From: Amorphochlora amoebiformis
Taxonomy: Eukaryota > Cercozoa > Chlorarachniophyceae
Direction of reading: 5' to 3'
Assembly: GCA_054601695.1 (NCBI GenBank)
Contig: BAAHQB010000229.1
Coordinates: 124,001-188,000 of the forward strand
Length of the DNA stretch: 64,000 nt
The translations under genes and the position numbers were made by a program. The notes beneath the pieces were generated by a model, which had not been told where the DNA came from, ran no database searches, and saw only the letters and a program-made list of their open reading frames with translations. Each line of letters starts with the position of its first letter. Position 1 is the first letter of the stretch. Shown in pieces: positions 63,700 through 64,000 of this stretch.

Positions 63700-63900
63700 A
63701 CGTGACATAACACCCCCTAACTCAAAACCCTATCTCTAACCCTAACCTAACTCTAACCCTAACCCTAACCTAACCCTAACCCTAACCCTAACCCTAACCC
63801 TAACCCTAACCCTAACCCTAATCCTAACCTCCAGATAATCAGTGAAGAACTTTCTCGTCTTATTCTGGCTCTCAGCCTCTTTGAATACCTTGGCTAGTTT
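58908..63900 (-). CDS. Unidentified acidic protein, 5' part beyond the window; repeated 24-nt acidic exons
   Basis: Function unknown. Exons read 5' to 3': 63900-63829 (KFFTDYLE), 63420-63381 ([13 protein letters not shown]), an exon ending at 63062 with unclear start (GIKAFAL), 63043-63012 ([10 protein letters not shown]), 62831-62797 ([11 protein letters not shown]), 61367-61248 (Lys-rich, ends RYVDDGDDE), then short phase-0 exons 61044-61021 (EYEDSEDE), 60764-60741 (DEYESENE), 60445-60422 (GEDGSEDD), 60330-60307 and 60226-60203 (both DEDGSEDD), 60103-60086 (GESDDD), 59801-59748 and the last exon 59102-58908 (stop TAA; low-complexity Asn/Pro/Ser/Lys). Phase closes from 63043 to the stop; one join (63381 to 63062) is unresolved. 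The Lys-rich block followed by an Asp/Glu/Ser block resembles nuclear chromatin or nucleolar proteins in composition only. Confidence 0.6.
59805..61235. repeat. Telomere-type repeat making up the introns of the acidic gene
   Basis: Nearly all sequence between the short exons is TTAGGG and variants (CCCTAA in the transcript sense), with inverted orientation at about 60893-60985 and 61180-61232. Introns of 80 nt (60227-60306) and 91 nt (60331-60421) consist of it from donor (GTAAAC/GTAAAT) to acceptor. Confidence 0.9.
60649..60672 (-). pseudogene. Acidic microexon copy with a lost donor
   Basis: 24 nt encoding SEKSSEND, with a TAG acceptor in place, but the base after the exon is AT instead of GT (GAC/ATAAAT against GAC/GTAAAC in its neighbours). 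It is probably no longer spliced in. Confidence 0.6.
61985..62640 (-). repeat. Four copies of the [11 protein letters not shown] exon region in the downstream intron
   Basis: At about 62635-62588, 62415-62368, 62283-62230 and 62037-61985. The nearer two keep [13 protein letters not shown] coding; the farther two are more changed. The real exon, chosen by phase and by its GTATGT donor, is 62831-62797. Confidence 0.7.
62870..63830. repeat. Telomere-type repeat blocks, mostly CCCTAA on +
   Basis: Blocks at 62870-62925 (TTAGGG), 62940-62998, 63112-63355 and 63718-63828 (CCCTAA), with CCTAGC and CCTAAG variants at 63120-63290. They lie in introns of the acidic-protein gene; strand orientation switches between blocks. 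Confidence 0.88.
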
Positions 63901-64000
63901 CTATATATATATATAGGTATGTATATATATTATATATATATGTATATGTATGTATGTATATATATATATATGCATACATAAAGTATATTTTATCATATGT

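Overview
This window is nuclear DNA of a eukaryote, probably a unicellular protist or alga. Most of it is (TA)n microsatellite with blocks of degenerate TTAGGG/CCCTAA repeat. Buried in that are many very short exons with GT-AG borders. Reading exon by exon with phase matching gives six protein genes and one degraded gene. For four of them (DRS1-like helicase, sterol desaturase-like enzyme, COX10, a plastid-type membrane protein) the exons sum to a multiple of three and rebuild recognisable proteins. The species cannot be named from the sequence. TTAGGG-type repeats, extreme exon fragmentation, a COX10 with a mitochondrial presequence and a protein with a signal/transit-like N-terminus would fit an alga, but that is inference.

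Layout: 1-3158 (+) 3' part of a nitronate monooxygenase gene; 3896-19691 (-) DRS1/DDX27-like DEAD-box helicase in 25 exons; 19690-20777 (+) degraded zinc-finger/HTH gene; 21667-28802 (-) sterol desaturase/fatty-acid hydroxylase in 11 exons; 29038-35310 (+) COX10 in 14 exons, divergent from the desaturase across 235 bp; 35792-52597 (-) an unidentified gene whose introns hold two Ty1/copia LTR elements (38564-41232, -, with identical LTRs; 46103-about 48930, +, decayed); 53414-58334 (+) membrane protein in 7 exons; 58908-63900 (-) an acidic-protein gene running off the right edge.

The most unusual property is that many exon edges are seeds of repeat arrays. A splice site plus the adjoining part of its exon is copied several times into the flanking intron, separated by TA tracts, and the copies look more decayed the further they lie from the real exon. 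Copies carrying a 3' splice site lie upstream of the exon; copies carrying a 5' splice site lie downstream. This recurs in at least six genes. In the right-most gene a 24-nt acidic exon has been multiplied, with introns made almost only of telomere-type repeat. One 136-nt COX10 exon is duplicated whole. The genes do not form a pathway together; they look like ordinary housekeeping genes in a repeat-inflated genome.
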